The position numbers and the translations under genes were made by a program. A DNA stretch of 64,000 bases from Pseudomonas saponiphila (GTDB lineage Bacteria; Pseudomonadota; Gammaproteobacteria; Pseudomonadales; Pseudomonadaceae): the NCBI RefSeq assembly GCF_900105185.1, contig NZ_FNTJ01000003.1:248001-312000 (forward strand), in the 5' to 3' direction. Numbering within the stretch: position 1 is the stretch's first letter; every line of letters starts with the position of its first letter. Below the pieces are notes generated by a model. It was not told where the DNA came from. It was given only the letters and a program-made list of their open reading frames with translations, and did not search any database. Positions 8,098-16,265 of the stretch are shown here, piece after piece.

Positions 8098-8837
8098 AGC
8101 AACTCAAGTTGGACTTTGTGGGCGAACTTGCCCGCCTCCGCTGCGGCCTCGAAGCAGGTGTCAGCAAAGGGCGAAGACTGTCCGTGGTGCGTGGCAACAA
8201 AGACATGGCTGGCATGCGTCAGCACCAGCTCCAACACTGATTCATCACTCTCCGTGGTGTCGCCCACTACGCGAATCGGAATGTAGTGCTGGTGAGCGTA
8301 TCGAGCAGCAATTCGACCGACGCCGAGTTCGGCAGTGACGATGATCTCGTCTGCCTGTCTCCTGGCGAAGATCGAATCCAGCATCGCGAAGACTGCGGCC
8401 TGGTCAGTGAAGTCAACCGCGCCGGTGATGAGCACTTTTCTGAGCGGATCATCACTCAGCAGTCTTTCCCTGATAGAGGCCATCGCATCGTTGATAGGGC
8501 CGAGGTTGCAGACAAGCTCGCCTGCCAGAAGACGATCACACAGCTCGTCTTTGTTCTGCACCAGCTGCATCCACGCCCCAGCTCTGATGAGCCGCTCGCG
8601 AACGTCGAACCAGTCTTGCCGACGCCGGGCCTGTGAAACCCCGGCAGTTTCGAGCATGAAGTCTTCTTTCTCCTGGATGGAGAGAATGAATCTCCGGTAC
8701 TGCTCGTCGACGCCAAGGAACTTCTCAGCTTCGACGTAGTGCATCAGTGACGCGCAAGTTTCTTGCTCGACTTGAACCCCATCGAACAAGCCATAAGCCT
8801 TGAAGGGAAGCGGTTGGTACGGGTCGAAAGTTTCCAC
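8088..8837 (-). CDS. NADAR (YbiA-like) - SLOG (DUF2493-like) fusion protein
   Basis: A 249-aa protein, GTG start at 8837. Residues about 15-130 look like a NADAR domain: MHYVEAEKFL, a QARRRQDWFDVRERLIRAG block and QNKDELCDRLLAGE fit the YbiA pattern of EhYfQAmKF, a conserved DW, and kF.qN..L...Ll.tG. Residues about 140-215 look like a SLOG Rossmann unit: KVLITGAVDFTDQAAVFAML, IIVTAELGVGRIAARYA, IPIRVVG. NADAR enzymes remove ADP-ribose from nucleobases or process riboflavin intermediates; SLOG domains bind or cleave nucleotide ligands. The fusion suggests sensing or processing of an NAD-derived nucleotide. It sits between the exonuclease-like gene and a lipoprotein gene in one operon. Confidence 0.7.
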   Translation of the reverse strand: METFDPYQPLPFKAYGLFDGVQVEQETCASLMHYVEAEKFLGVDEQYRRFILSIQEKEDFMLETAGVSQARRRQDWFDVRERLIRAGAWMQLVQNKDELCDRLLAGELVCNLGPINDAMASIRERLLSDDPLRKVLITGAVDFTDQAAVFAMLDSIFARRQADEIIVTAELGVGRIAARYAHQHYIPIRVVGDTTESDESVLELVLTHASHVFVATHHGQSSPFADTCFEAAAEAGKFAHKVQLELLCA

Positions 8838-8846
8838 GGGCGCATC

Positions 8847-10232
8847 CTATTCACGAACTGCTATCCCCGAAATGCGCCTGAGCAAGAAGCTGATACCAGG
8901 AGCAGAGGGATACTCTGAGGACGCATTTTGAAATGCTTGTAACTCCTGCGCCAGCGAACCTGGGGTCGTGGAATTCAGTCTCGCCGCAACATGAGCACGC
9001 CAGCCCTCACGTTGCCCTTCCGGCAACAGGTTCGGAGCTTCTCTTGCGAGCACCCGGACAGCCAGATCCATGACTCGAAGGTCGTGCGCGCCGGCCGCGA
9101 TATCGATCCAGCGGTCAAAACCTTCTTCATGCAAGGCTCGCATCACCTCCATGTCATGTCGGGAGAAATCCCCCGCCCACATTCGGTGGTCAACATCAGC
9201 GAGTTGCGGAGAGAGTTCGAGGATAGGCTCGTCTCGCAGCCGGGCGGCCAGGCCAGTTGCAGCTCTGAGTCGGGCGATGTTGTCTTTGACGAAACCGAGA
9301 TTGATCTTGTGCCGCCTAGCGTCATCAGGCCGAATGGCACCGAGCGGGGCCACAAAGGGAATCCGAGAGAGCGGTACCCTCACGATAGGCAGTCCGTCCC
9401 CCCTGGCTTTGCGTAGTAGCGATTCGAGCCCTGCATCCGAGTCGTCAACCAAGGCCGAGAGATCACACTCCAGGTCGGCCATGTAGGCAATGTCCGGGTA
9501 GGTGACATCGATGGCGAGCGGGTAGAGAAGCCCGTAGCCGCTCTGCGTGATGATGCTTGGATGAATCACGATTGAGGGCACCACGGAGGAAAGGTCGGAC
9601 ACCTCTCCGGCGTCGAGCCCAAGGGCGTCCTTGATCGCTGAGCTGGATGACCTGGCGATGCAGTGCTCGATCAGCTTTGGCGAGCGCTCCTGGGCCGCAC
9701 CCAAAAGCTCCTTGACCCTGAGCGCCCGATTATCCAAGTCCCAATTCGCATCCCACATTGAGGATCGAAATTGGCGACTCAGCAAAGAGAGGTCGGCAGT
9801 GAAAGGCTCCGGCATCTCTTGGGGCCGCAGGATGGCGATAGCCCGAAAGAGAGTGTCCAGGTCGAGATGCCTGCCACCTGAGCTGCTGGAGAGCCGCGCG
9901 GGTATCAGGTTGCGATAGAGGGCGTGACGCACGAACGGTTCGAGCTTTGATGTCGTGCCTATGCCGATGTGCAGAGTGTCAGGCGACTCGAATACCGGCG
10001 CAACGGCGCGTGAGAACTCACACTCCGATATCCCCTGGCCAAGCTCCATCAGCGCCAGAGGCGTTGCGTCAATGTCCTTGGCGGGGACGTAAACATCATC
10101 CCTCATGCGGACGGAGAGCATCCGCTGGCTGACCGTTTCATCATCGCTGTAGTTGATCGCGTGGAAGCGCAGCACCTGTCCTTCTGCTGGAGATTTACCG
10201 GCAGTGAGGACATCAAAGAAGTGCAGGTTCAT
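8847..10232 (-). CDS. Exonuclease I (SbcB)-like protein lacking catalytic residues
   Basis: The 461-aa length and layout follow ExoI. Matching segments are the FFDVLTAGKSP start (ExoI FYDYETFGTHP), LYRNLIPA, DTLFRAIAILRPQ (ExoI DVMRACYALRP), an SH3-like middle with VDDSDAGLESLLRKAR, LSRIPFVAPLGAIRPDDARR (ExoI INKCPVLAQANTLRPEDA) and WAGDFSRHDMEVM (ExoI YNGFFSDADRAAM). The DEDD active site is missing: the motif I Glu is Leu, the NNVRFDDE Asp is gone, and the HDAMAD His and Asp are replaced by a W-D-L-D-N-R segment. It is probably a non-catalytic DNA- or SSB-binding relative. GGAG precedes the ATG at 10232. First gene of a three-gene operon. Confidence 0.72.
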   Translation of the reverse strand: MNLHFFDVLTAGKSPAEGQVLRFHAINYSDDETVSQRMLSVRMRDDVYVPAKDIDATPLALMELGQGISECEFSRAVAPVFESPDTLHIGIGTTSKLEPFVRHALYRNLIPARLSSSSGGRHLDLDTLFRAIAILRPQEMPEPFTADLSLLSRQFRSSMWDANWDLDNRALRVKELLGAAQERSPKLIEHCIARSSSSAIKDALGLDAGEVSDLSSVVPSIVIHPSIITQSGYGLLYPLAIDVTYPDIAYMADLECDLSALVDDSDAGLESLLRKARGDGLPIVRVPLSRIPFVAPLGAIRPDDARRHKINLGFVKDNIARLRAATGLAARLRDEPILELSPQLADVDHRMWAGDFSRHDMEVMRALHEEGFDRWIDIAAGAHDLRVMDLAVRVLAREAPNLLPEGQREGWRAHVAARLNSTTPGSLAQELQAFQNASSEYPSAPGISFLLRRISGIAVRE

Positions 10233-10278
10233 GCAAAAGTGCTCCGGTCATGCTGGACGGGGTTCTGTGACACCCACA

Positions 10279-10311
10279 TTGGCTTCCACCCCGAAGCTCG
10301 GGGGTTATACT
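10279..10311 (+). promoter_or_regulatory. Class B promoter-like element
   Basis: TTGGCT at 10279-10284, 21 nt, TATACT at 10306-10311, 28 nt before the ATG at 10340. The upstream TTTC box is not clear here. The spacer contains an inverted repeat (CCCCGAAGCTCGGGG). Confidence 0.5.
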
Positions 10312-10339
10312 CACGAAAAACCAGCAGAATTAGTCGTCG

Positions 10340-10669
10340 ATGCAGCAGGCGAATCAACTCACATTTGCTCCCAATGGCAAGACATCACTGATCCTTGTTG
10401 CAGGGGAAGTACACCTTCACCATTCGCGCCCGAAATTCAGATCCAAACGGAAGCTGACTCTCTGCGGGGCGCTGCTGCACGGCCATGAGCCGCACGGCCA
10501 CCTCGACCTTGCAGACACCGCCAACCTGTACGCGATGCAAATCTGCCCATGCTGTGTTCGTAAGTTTGCCCGCGAAGGCCACATCACCAACGCCCTTGCC
10601 ATCCTGGCAGGCCAGCCGGGGCAAGGCAGCCCCGTACTGAACGGCCAGATGGGGCTGTTCGATTCTTAG
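10340..10669 (+). CDS. Hypothetical 109-aa protein with C-terminal clamp-binding-like motif
   Basis: One of the few plus-strand genes here, convergent with the PRTRC operon and overlapping the ThiF gene end by 4 nt. It has a C-P-C-C cluster (MQICPCCVRKFAREGH) and a histidine-rich stretch (HGHEPHGHLDLAD) that could bind a metal. The C terminus is NGQMGLFDS, in which QMGLF fits the QxxLF beta-clamp-binding motif; the window also encodes a clamp. No family recognised. Confidence 0.6.
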   Translation: MQQANQLTFAPNGKTSLILVAGEVHLHHSRPKFRSKRKLTLCGALLHGHEPHGHLDLADTANLYAMQICPCCVRKFAREGHITNALAILAGQPGQGSPVLNGQMGLFDS

Positions 10670-11427
10670 ATCGGCGGGAAGCTGTGGGCGGACTGCATAC
10701 CTGTTTTCAGGTCGATCACAATCCAGTGCTTATCGGTCGCACCATAGCGCAAGACTTCCCATAGGGCACTCAAACCTGCCGTTGTGATAGTGCGATTTAC
10801 CAAGCAGTCCTGACTGGCGAGTGCCTCTGCGGTAGAACACGACTTGCGCGTGTCATCTTGCAGATGACGAACCTCGGGATACACATCGAGGACGCAGGGG
10901 TATTCAGCCCTCATGGCCGGGGCCAGCGCACCAAAGACCGCTTGCCCGTGTCGATGGCCATTTCCAAGGTCTAGCCACATGGCATCACGCTTGAGCCTTC
11001 CCTTGTAGTCGGCAATGGCAACTCGGGCAGAAGGCAGATCGACTGCCGAGATCACAATGTCCGCCTTGCTCATGGCCGCCTCGGTTTCGACAGAGGGGAA
11101 CCGGCATGGGAGTCCTTCCCAGGACAAGCCGAGCTGGAGGTTGTAGCGGTTGGCCAGAACAACCGACTTGTACTGCCCGAGGTCGCACGGCCAGAACCTT
11201 TGGCGAACTAGGTTCGGCTCCCGAACCTTGGAGTCGTCGATCACCGTCACATGCAGGCCGCCAGACCTGCCGAGGCAGATCATGGCGTGGTGGAAGGCCG
11301 CGAGAGAGTCGATGACCTCAGAACCGTTACCGCCCGCACCGATGACGACAACCCGCACCTCCCGGCCATGCCAGGACTTGGGTTGTTTGAACTCGACCTT
11401 CTGCTTAATGAGGGGGACGGCGCTCAT
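10666..11427 (-). CDS. PRTRC system ThiF family protein
   Basis: A 253-aa E1-like (ThiF/MoeB/UBA fold) protein. The nucleotide-binding loop VVVIGAGGNGSEV is at about residue 25, the acidic strand VTVIDDSKV and the NLVRQRFW segment (arginine finger region) follow, then DIVISAVDLPSARVAI. ThiF-fold proteins adenylate C-terminal glycines of ubiquitin-like partners; the substrate in PRTRC systems is unknown. It is last in the PRTRC operon and overlaps protein B by ATGA, so is translationally coupled. Confidence 0.9.
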   Translation of the reverse strand: MSAVPLIKQKVEFKQPKSWHGREVRVVVIGAGGNGSEVIDSLAAFHHAMICLGRSGGLHVTVIDDSKVREPNLVRQRFWPCDLGQYKSVVLANRYNLQLGLSWEGLPCRFPSVETEAAMSKADIVISAVDLPSARVAIADYKGRLKRDAMWLDLGNGHRHGQAVFGALAPAMRAEYPCVLDVYPEVRHLQDDTRKSCSTAEALASQDCLVNRTITTAGLSALWEVLRYGATDKHWIVIDLKTGMQSAHSFPPI

Positions 11428-12143
11428 TCCACAGCTCCCCCGAGCACCATGCCCAGCGTGATGTGGACACCATGAGGGTGCTGATAGGTCTTGTGCGTAC
11501 GGTAGGAAACCATACGATCAGAGGGGAACTGCTGCTTACCGGCTGCTACAAGGGACTGGTAGAAGCCCATCAGAGCACCAATCGAATCCACCTCGGTCAC
11601 GGGGTGAATAGTGCCTGCATGGGTGTTGGTTGCCCCCAGCACGAAGTTCTCCCAGGCCGGAATGTTCGACCGCAAGATGGTCGCGGGAACGTGGGCATTG
11701 CCGGTGCAGAAGGTGCCGCCTGAGTAGACGTTGCCGAATGGGGCGTAGAACAGACGGGTTTCAGGCGTCGGGCGGGAGCGCCCCTTAAAGGCGAAGCAGC
11801 GCAGGTTCTCGCCCGCCATCGCGATGAAGATCAGACCCGGAATCGGAGCTTTGACCACGCCATCGTGGAACGGAATGTCCACGATGGCTGGCTTGCGATA
11901 CCAGACAATGGTCGAGCGTGAACAAACGAGCAGCGAGTCATCGAGGAACTCAGGCTCAGGCTGCTCATTGAGAAGGATGGCGATCAGAGCATCCTTGTCA
12001 GCGAGAGTCATAGCGCGACCAGCACCCAGAGTGAACTGGCCGCCATCAACCGGCAGGATGGGATGGGTGGTGATATCGACGTTCTTGGTTTCGCAGTGCT
12101 GGTGAACCAGCATTGCGATGCTGGAGGTCTGAGCGTTAATCAT
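11424..12143 (-). CDS. PRTRC system protein B
   Basis: A 239-aa protein with the PRTRC-B features: a beta-rich N terminus, WYRKPAIVDIPFHD, a central LIFIAMAGENLRCFAFKG, then YAPFGNVYSGGTFCTGNA and an HPHGVHITLG tail. Its start overlaps the stop of protein F (ATGA) and its stop overlaps the ThiF start, so B is made together with both. Biochemical function is not established for the family. The association with a ThiF-fold neighbour suggests a substrate or cofactor role, but that is inference. Confidence 0.88.
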   Translation of the reverse strand: MINAQTSSIAMLVHQHCETKNVDITTHPILPVDGGQFTLGAGRAMTLADKDALIAILLNEQPEPEFLDDSLLVCSRSTIVWYRKPAIVDIPFHDGVVKAPIPGLIFIAMAGENLRCFAFKGRSRPTPETRLFYAPFGNVYSGGTFCTGNAHVPATILRSNIPAWENFVLGATNTHAGTIHPVTEVDSIGALMGFYQSLVAAGKQQFPSDRMVSYRTHKTYQHPHGVHITLGMVLGGAVE

Positions 12144-13522
12144 TGAGATAGAGCCTCAACAGTGGATGACAGCGATTGGAGTAGCGAGAAAACCCGCTTC
12201 ATGGCCACTATTGTCGGCACCAGAGAGCGTGCCACAACGTCCCGGTCACACTCGAAAACGAGGGGCTGAACACCGCACCCATTAACCTCGGCATCAATGT
12301 AGCTGTAAGCCTCCCCGTACGGCCCAGACAGTCTCGATTCATCCATGCGAATCATGATTGTCTCGAAGAAACCGAAGCCTTCGCACTCAGTATCGCCCGA
12401 CTCCGGCAGGTGCGAGGTAGGTTGCTCGCCGTACTCCAGCGCCAGACTTAGCAGCTCAACAAGAACCGCATAAGCGGCTGCGGTCACCTTGGTGCTGGTC
12501 GATAGCTCTTGCGCCTGACCCAGCAGAGCCTTCACCTCTGCGATCTTTTCCTCTTCGGAATCGCCTTGGAGGGTGTACGAGTAGTCATTCCTGGCTGTTA
12601 CGCCCTGCGCGATCAACAGAGCGAGTCGATCAAGAGACTCTTCGTCAATTTCGCCATCATCTTCCTCGCACACACCCAATACCTCATGGTCAAAGGGCCA
12701 GCGGTGAGTGGGAGTGGCTTGTAAGAACTTCTTGATGCCTTCAACGCTCAGATCGCTGGTTACAGACTCCATGCCTGAAACAGCATCATCGACCGGAACG
12801 CAGAAGTAGGCGTTTTTCCCGATGGTCGAGGCCGGTGTGTGCAGAGGGAAAATGAACTCACTGATCGCATCGAAAGTTTTCTGCATCAACACAGAGAACT
12901 CATGCAATTCGTCGAGCGGAACGTCATCCAGACTGAAATCGAAATAGACGGGCTCGTAAGTCTCGACAGTCAGCTCATTGCCTGTGAAGTACGCGCTCTG
13001 GTTCATGTCGGCGCAGAGCGACTTCAATGCCTCTGAGCACGCCTCAGCCACCAGCGGTGCGGTGTATGCGCCCTGAGACACCCAGTGGTGCAGGTCATCT
13101 GCTTTGAGCAATCCTGCGGCTACGAGTCCAAGCGCAACTTCGGCAGTGAGAGTCTTATCAACCTCGCGCTTCGTGAGTACGGTTTCCAGGCGAAGCCTGT
13201 CCTGAAAAAGACCGTCGCCCTCGATAGAGAATCGCTGACCGATGCTGCCCACAGCCTTCTGAGTCATCTGGTGCAGGTAGAACGGACGCTGGCTCTGCCC
13301 AAATTTGGCGATATCGCTATCGCTCAGGAAGCCTGCACGGTAACTGTCCAGGCAGAACCGCGCATGTTGCTTCGGCTCCACCAGATACCCATAGTTGCGC
13401 TCAAACAGCGTGCGATGGGCCTCCTGCATTGCTTCATCAATGCAGGGCAGGCTCAGTGCTGTTAGCGGGGCACTTGGGAACTGATAGCTGCGGGCTTTTC
13501 GGGCGAACTCAACAATTGCCAT
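12140..13522 (-). CDS. PRTRC system protein F
   Basis: A 460-aa protein, the largest non-ParB member of the cassette. The start is ATG 13522 (MAIVEFARKARSY). It has no signal peptide or membrane span; the sequence is mainly helical with an acidic central part (DEDDGEIDEESLDRLALLI). Identification rests on its position between PRTRC C/E and B/ThiF, on its length, and on the opening FPSAPLTALSLPCIDEAM; function is unknown. Its first 60 bases overlap the end of the 61-aa ORF at 13462-13647. Confidence 0.82.
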   Translation of the reverse strand: MAIVEFARKARSYQFPSAPLTALSLPCIDEAMQEAHRTLFERNYGYLVEPKQHARFCLDSYRAGFLSDSDIAKFGQSQRPFYLHQMTQKAVGSIGQRFSIEGDGLFQDRLRLETVLTKREVDKTLTAEVALGLVAAGLLKADDLHHWVSQGAYTAPLVAEACSEALKSLCADMNQSAYFTGNELTVETYEPVYFDFSLDDVPLDELHEFSVLMQKTFDAISEFIFPLHTPASTIGKNAYFCVPVDDAVSGMESVTSDLSVEGIKKFLQATPTHRWPFDHEVLGVCEEDDGEIDEESLDRLALLIAQGVTARNDYSYTLQGDSEEEKIAEVKALLGQAQELSTSTKVTAAAYAVLVELLSLALEYGEQPTSHLPESGDTECEGFGFFETIMIRMDESRLSGPYGEAYSYIDAEVNGCGVQPLVFECDRDVVARSLVPTIVAMKRVFSLLQSLSSTVEALSQ

Positions 13523-13647
13523 AGCTGATTCTTCTGGACGGTAGTGAGGGGCTCAATCTGATCTTCCTGCTCGCTGGCTTGAGCAGAGGGCTGGCCAGTG
13601 CCAGCCCATTGCTCCAGTGCGGCGAGGGCTTCGTCAGCCTTTGTCAC
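13462..13647 (-). CDS. Small 61-aa protein inside the PRTRC operon
   Basis: GTG start at 13647, following GGGAGG at 5-nt spacing inside the last codons of PRTRC C, and running 60 nt into the F gene in another frame. The product is acidic and Q/E-rich (ALAALEQWAGTGQPSAQ, then QEDQIEPLTTVQKNQLWQLL), likely two short helices. The ribosome-binding site and double overlap argue that it is translated. Not recognised; it may be a small PRTRC partner that automatic annotation skips. Confidence 0.6.
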   Translation of the reverse strand: MTKADEALAALEQWAGTGQPSAQASEQEDQIEPLTTVQKNQLWQLLSSPEKPAAISSQVPR

Positions 13648-13846
13648 CGAAGCCTCCCGCACGCATCTCGTAGACCAGCTTGTCACCCTCGACCACGGGG
13701 TCGATCACCTTGCCGCCAGCGAGGCGGGGGTACTGCTGGGAGTAGTGGGCGAGGACTTCTTCGGGACTGGCGGTCGGGTCGGGGTCAGGCAGATCAATGC
13801 CGTCATAACGGAACACTCGGGCCAGCGTGAGAACAACAGCAGTCAT
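13634..13846 (-). CDS. PRTRC system protein C
   Basis: A 70-aa protein typical in size and sequence of PRTRC-C: RVFRYDGIDLPDPDPTAS, then EEVLAHYSQQYPRLAGGKV and a closing VYEMRAGGFGDKG. It resembles the small ubiquitin-like/Mub fold proteins whose tails end in glycines, here GGFGDKG, which would suit a ThiF-type activating enzyme, although the tail is not a plain Gly-Gly. It lies 9 nt after protein E in the operon. Confidence 0.88.
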   Translation of the reverse strand: MTAVVLTLARVFRYDGIDLPDPDPTASPEEVLAHYSQQYPRLAGGKVIDPVVEGDKLVYEMRAGGFGDKG

Positions 13847-13855
13847 AACGCCCCC

Positions 13856-14341
13856 TTAGAAGTCGTCGAAAGATTTGAGCACAGGCGAATTAGCCGGGGC
13901 GGGGGTTGGGGGCACTACCGCATCCGGCTCGTCACCCTCTTCTTCATCGCTACCATCTGGTTCATCAACCACCGGAGCTTTCTGTGCCGATTTCGCGGGG
14001 GCGCTGGCCGCTTTGCTGGTGGCAGCAGCCACCGCCTTGCTTGCCAGTTCGCGCACCTGCTCCAGGGCGACGGAACCGATGTTTACCTGCTCCACAAACC
14101 CATCGAGCCGGGAGAGCAGGGCAGACTCAACGTCGCCGGGGGTGCCAACGACAACCAGCGGGGTGGCCACTGCTGCGTGGAGGGCTTTTTCCTCCTTGCT
14201 GGCCTTATCGGACACCGGCCCGAGCTTGGCCGTCAGCACGACCTTGACGTTGCCGTTGCCCTGACCATGAATCTCGAAACTGACTTTGCTGGTGGTCTGT
14301 GCGAAGGCATTCGACACCAACTGAAAAATCGAACTGCTCAT
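13856..14341 (-). CDS. PRTRC system protein E
   Basis: A 161-aa protein starting at ATG 14341 (MSSSIFQLVSNAFAQ) after AAAAGGAGC. Residues 1-100 are the conserved domain (VSFEIHGQGNGNVKVVLTAK, then TPLVVVGTPGDVESALLSRL); the C-terminal third is a low-complexity Ala/Pro/Asp/Glu linker ending SPVLKSFDDF. The class A element 29 nt upstream lies inside the 3' end of parB, so E-C-F-B-ThiF can be transcribed separately from ParB. Confidence 0.87.
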   Translation of the reverse strand: MSSSIFQLVSNAFAQTTSKVSFEIHGQGNGNVKVVLTAKLGPVSDKASKEEKALHAAVATPLVVVGTPGDVESALLSRLDGFVEQVNIGSVALEQVRELASKAVAAATSKAASAPAKSAQKAPVVDEPDGSDEEEGDEPDAVVPPTPAPANSPVLKSFDDF

Positions 14342-14370
14342 AACTTGTTGCTCCTTTTGAAGTGGGGTCA

Positions 14371-14400
14371 GTTTCAAGCCAAGTTGGCCGTGCCAGCAGA
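14371..14400 (-). promoter_or_regulatory. Class A promoter-like element for PRTRC E-C-F-B-ThiF
   Basis: CTGCTGGCACG, 12 nt, TGAAAC, ending 29 nt before ATG 14341. It is embedded in the last codons of parB, where it encodes part of the ParB C terminus. Confidence 0.75.
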
Positions 14401-16188
14401 CTTCTGCGCGGAAATTTCCAGCGCAGCCGGGACGTAACCAGTCCAGTCGAACTCGGTGAAGGCCATGACAGCGGTAATGAGTTCGTCGCTTTTCATGCCG
14501 CAGAGCTGAGTGAACGCCTTGTCGCCCTTTTCAGCCTTGTACTTGGCTTCAAAGCCGGAACGCTTCAATTCCTCGACAACACCTGCCTTGACCAGGGTCT
14601 TGAGGTAGTCGGCAGTCATTTTGAAAAAGCCCTTAGGGTTCAGATCGGCAAACTCGATGAAGGCAAGGCTCTGGCTGCCAGACACCGACTTCTCGAACTG
14701 GTCAGACAGGTCTCGGCGGTAGACGGTGCAACTGGCCATCTTATGGAGCAGCAGGGTCAGGTCATCGACCGAACGCTTGGCCAGTTCAACCTCGATCTGA
14801 CTGCGATTCTCGGCGGTCAGGTGTTTTTTAACCCCAAGCTGGGTATCGAATCGCTTCACAAGCTCGTCAGGCACATCTTTCCGCAGGTCGAAGTAGAGGC
14901 TCACGATGGCGATTGCCAGACCCAAGGTGGGGGTCTGCTTGACCGCTTGCATGCCCATTGCCGAGTAGAGGGTGAATGCCTGACGGCGCATGCCTTTACG
15001 CATCACGGCAGCCTGAGCCTTCCCTGCATCCGGCTTTTCAGCAGAAGCACCTTTCGGAGCTTGTGCGGCAGGAGCTGCTTGCGAAGAGGCGGCACCGGAG
15101 GTCTTTTCCTGGGGAGCAGTTTCCGCCTTGGAGGCAGCAGCAACAGCCGCCAGCTTTTCCTTGTATGCGGCTTTCTTCTCGGCGTTGCACTCCTTGTTGA
15201 AGCACAGCCCTCCAGTGATAGCGCCTTCGTTGCCGATCACCGTAGATACCGTCGCACCATAGTTCGCACAGCCCACGCAGGCACTGATCTGCTCACTGCC
15301 AACGCCATCAGCACCTTGCGCTTGAAGGGCCACATACGCACCAGCCGGGAGGGTCAGATCGGTATGCACCACGCCGAACTCATTCTGCGCTTCGATCAGC
15401 TTCACCTCGATCAAGGCTGCGGCCTTCGTATCCCAGCAGGAAGCGTTCTGGCACATCGAGCCTTCCAGCGAGGTATCGAACAGATCACGACTGGTGGCCG
15501 AGTTGTTCGGGCAGTTCTGGCAGTCAGCGGTATCGAACTTGGCCTTGGTGAGGTCGCGGCTCAGAGCAAAGAGGCGGTCACGGGCCTCAATAACAGACAT
15601 GCCGCGCTCGATGATCTTTTCCAGAATGCTCGACTGTTTATCCTGAGCGACACCGGCCAGCAGTTCGGCGTGGCCGATCTTGATGCGGTCTTGCACCAGC
15701 GCCTCTGCAACGTCCTCATTGCAGTGGGACAGGAGGATTCGGCTGTTCAGCTTGGTGCGCGACCAGTCCAAAGCCTTGCACACCGCTTCGTGGTCATTGC
15801 CCATATCCGCCAGAACGATCTGCGCGTGCTTGGCTTCTTCTACCGGGGTGAGATCGGCACGCTGCATATTCTCGATAGCAGCAGCTACTCGGGCCTCTGC
15901 ATCGGTCATTTGGCGAATCATGGCAGGGATAAGCTCCACGCCGATTTCGAGGGTTGCGGCGTGGCGCGTGTTGCCAGCTACAACCTCGAAGTCATGCTCC
16001 GCGTCACCCGACACCGGGCGCACCAGGATTGCCTGCTGCACGCCATGCTGCGCGATGCTCTCTTTAATCGAGTTGTATTTGGTGGCATTGCGGCTGATGC
16101 GCGGGTCGATGCCGGGGTTGCGACGAATGCGCTTGGCAACCAGCAAACGAAGTTCAGTGTTACCTACAGCAGTAGTAGCGGCAGTCAT
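14374..16188 (-). CDS. parB: PRTRC system ParB family protein
   Basis: A 604-aa protein starting at ATG 16188 (MTAATTAVG) after AGGAGC. The N-terminal ParB/Srx-like domain has PVSGDAEHDFEVVAGNTRHAA (the GxxRxxA-type nucleotide-binding signature) and a following HTH region (EEAKHAQIVLADMGNDHEAV). The middle holds two cysteine clusters, CQNC..CQNASC (residues about 240-270) and CVGC..CFNKEC (about 315-345), which look like zinc sites. ParB proteins are CTPases that load on centromere sites; here it presumably acts in partition or regulation with the PRTRC partners. No parA is visible in this window. Confidence 0.92.
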   Translation of the reverse strand: MTAATTAVGNTELRLLVAKRIRRNPGIDPRISRNATKYNSIKESIAQHGVQQAILVRPVSGDAEHDFEVVAGNTRHAATLEIGVELIPAMIRQMTDAEARVAAAIENMQRADLTPVEEAKHAQIVLADMGNDHEAVCKALDWSRTKLNSRILLSHCNEDVAEALVQDRIKIGHAELLAGVAQDKQSSILEKIIERGMSVIEARDRLFALSRDLTKAKFDTADCQNCPNNSATSRDLFDTSLEGSMCQNASCWDTKAAALIEVKLIEAQNEFGVVHTDLTLPAGAYVALQAQGADGVGSEQISACVGCANYGATVSTVIGNEGAITGGLCFNKECNAEKKAAYKEKLAAVAAASKAETAPQEKTSGAASSQAAPAAQAPKGASAEKPDAGKAQAAVMRKGMRRQAFTLYSAMGMQAVKQTPTLGLAIAIVSLYFDLRKDVPDELVKRFDTQLGVKKHLTAENRSQIEVELAKRSVDDLTLLLHKMASCTVYRRDLSDQFEKSVSGSQSLAFIEFADLNPKGFFKMTADYLKTLVKAGVVEELKRSGFEAKYKAEKGDKAFTQLCGMKSDELITAVMAFTEFDWTGYVPAALEISAQKSAGTANLA

Positions 16189-16220
16189 TGTGGGATTGCT
16201 CCTGTGTTGAATTGGACACA

Positions 16221-16250
16221 GGTTCACCGATCCCGATGCGTGCCAGCAGA
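16221..16250 (-). promoter_or_regulatory. Class A promoter-like element for parB
   Basis: CTGCTGGCACG, 12 nt, TGAACC, ending 32 nt before ATG 16188. Confidence 0.75.
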
Positions 16251-16265
16251 GGCACTCCGAATAAT

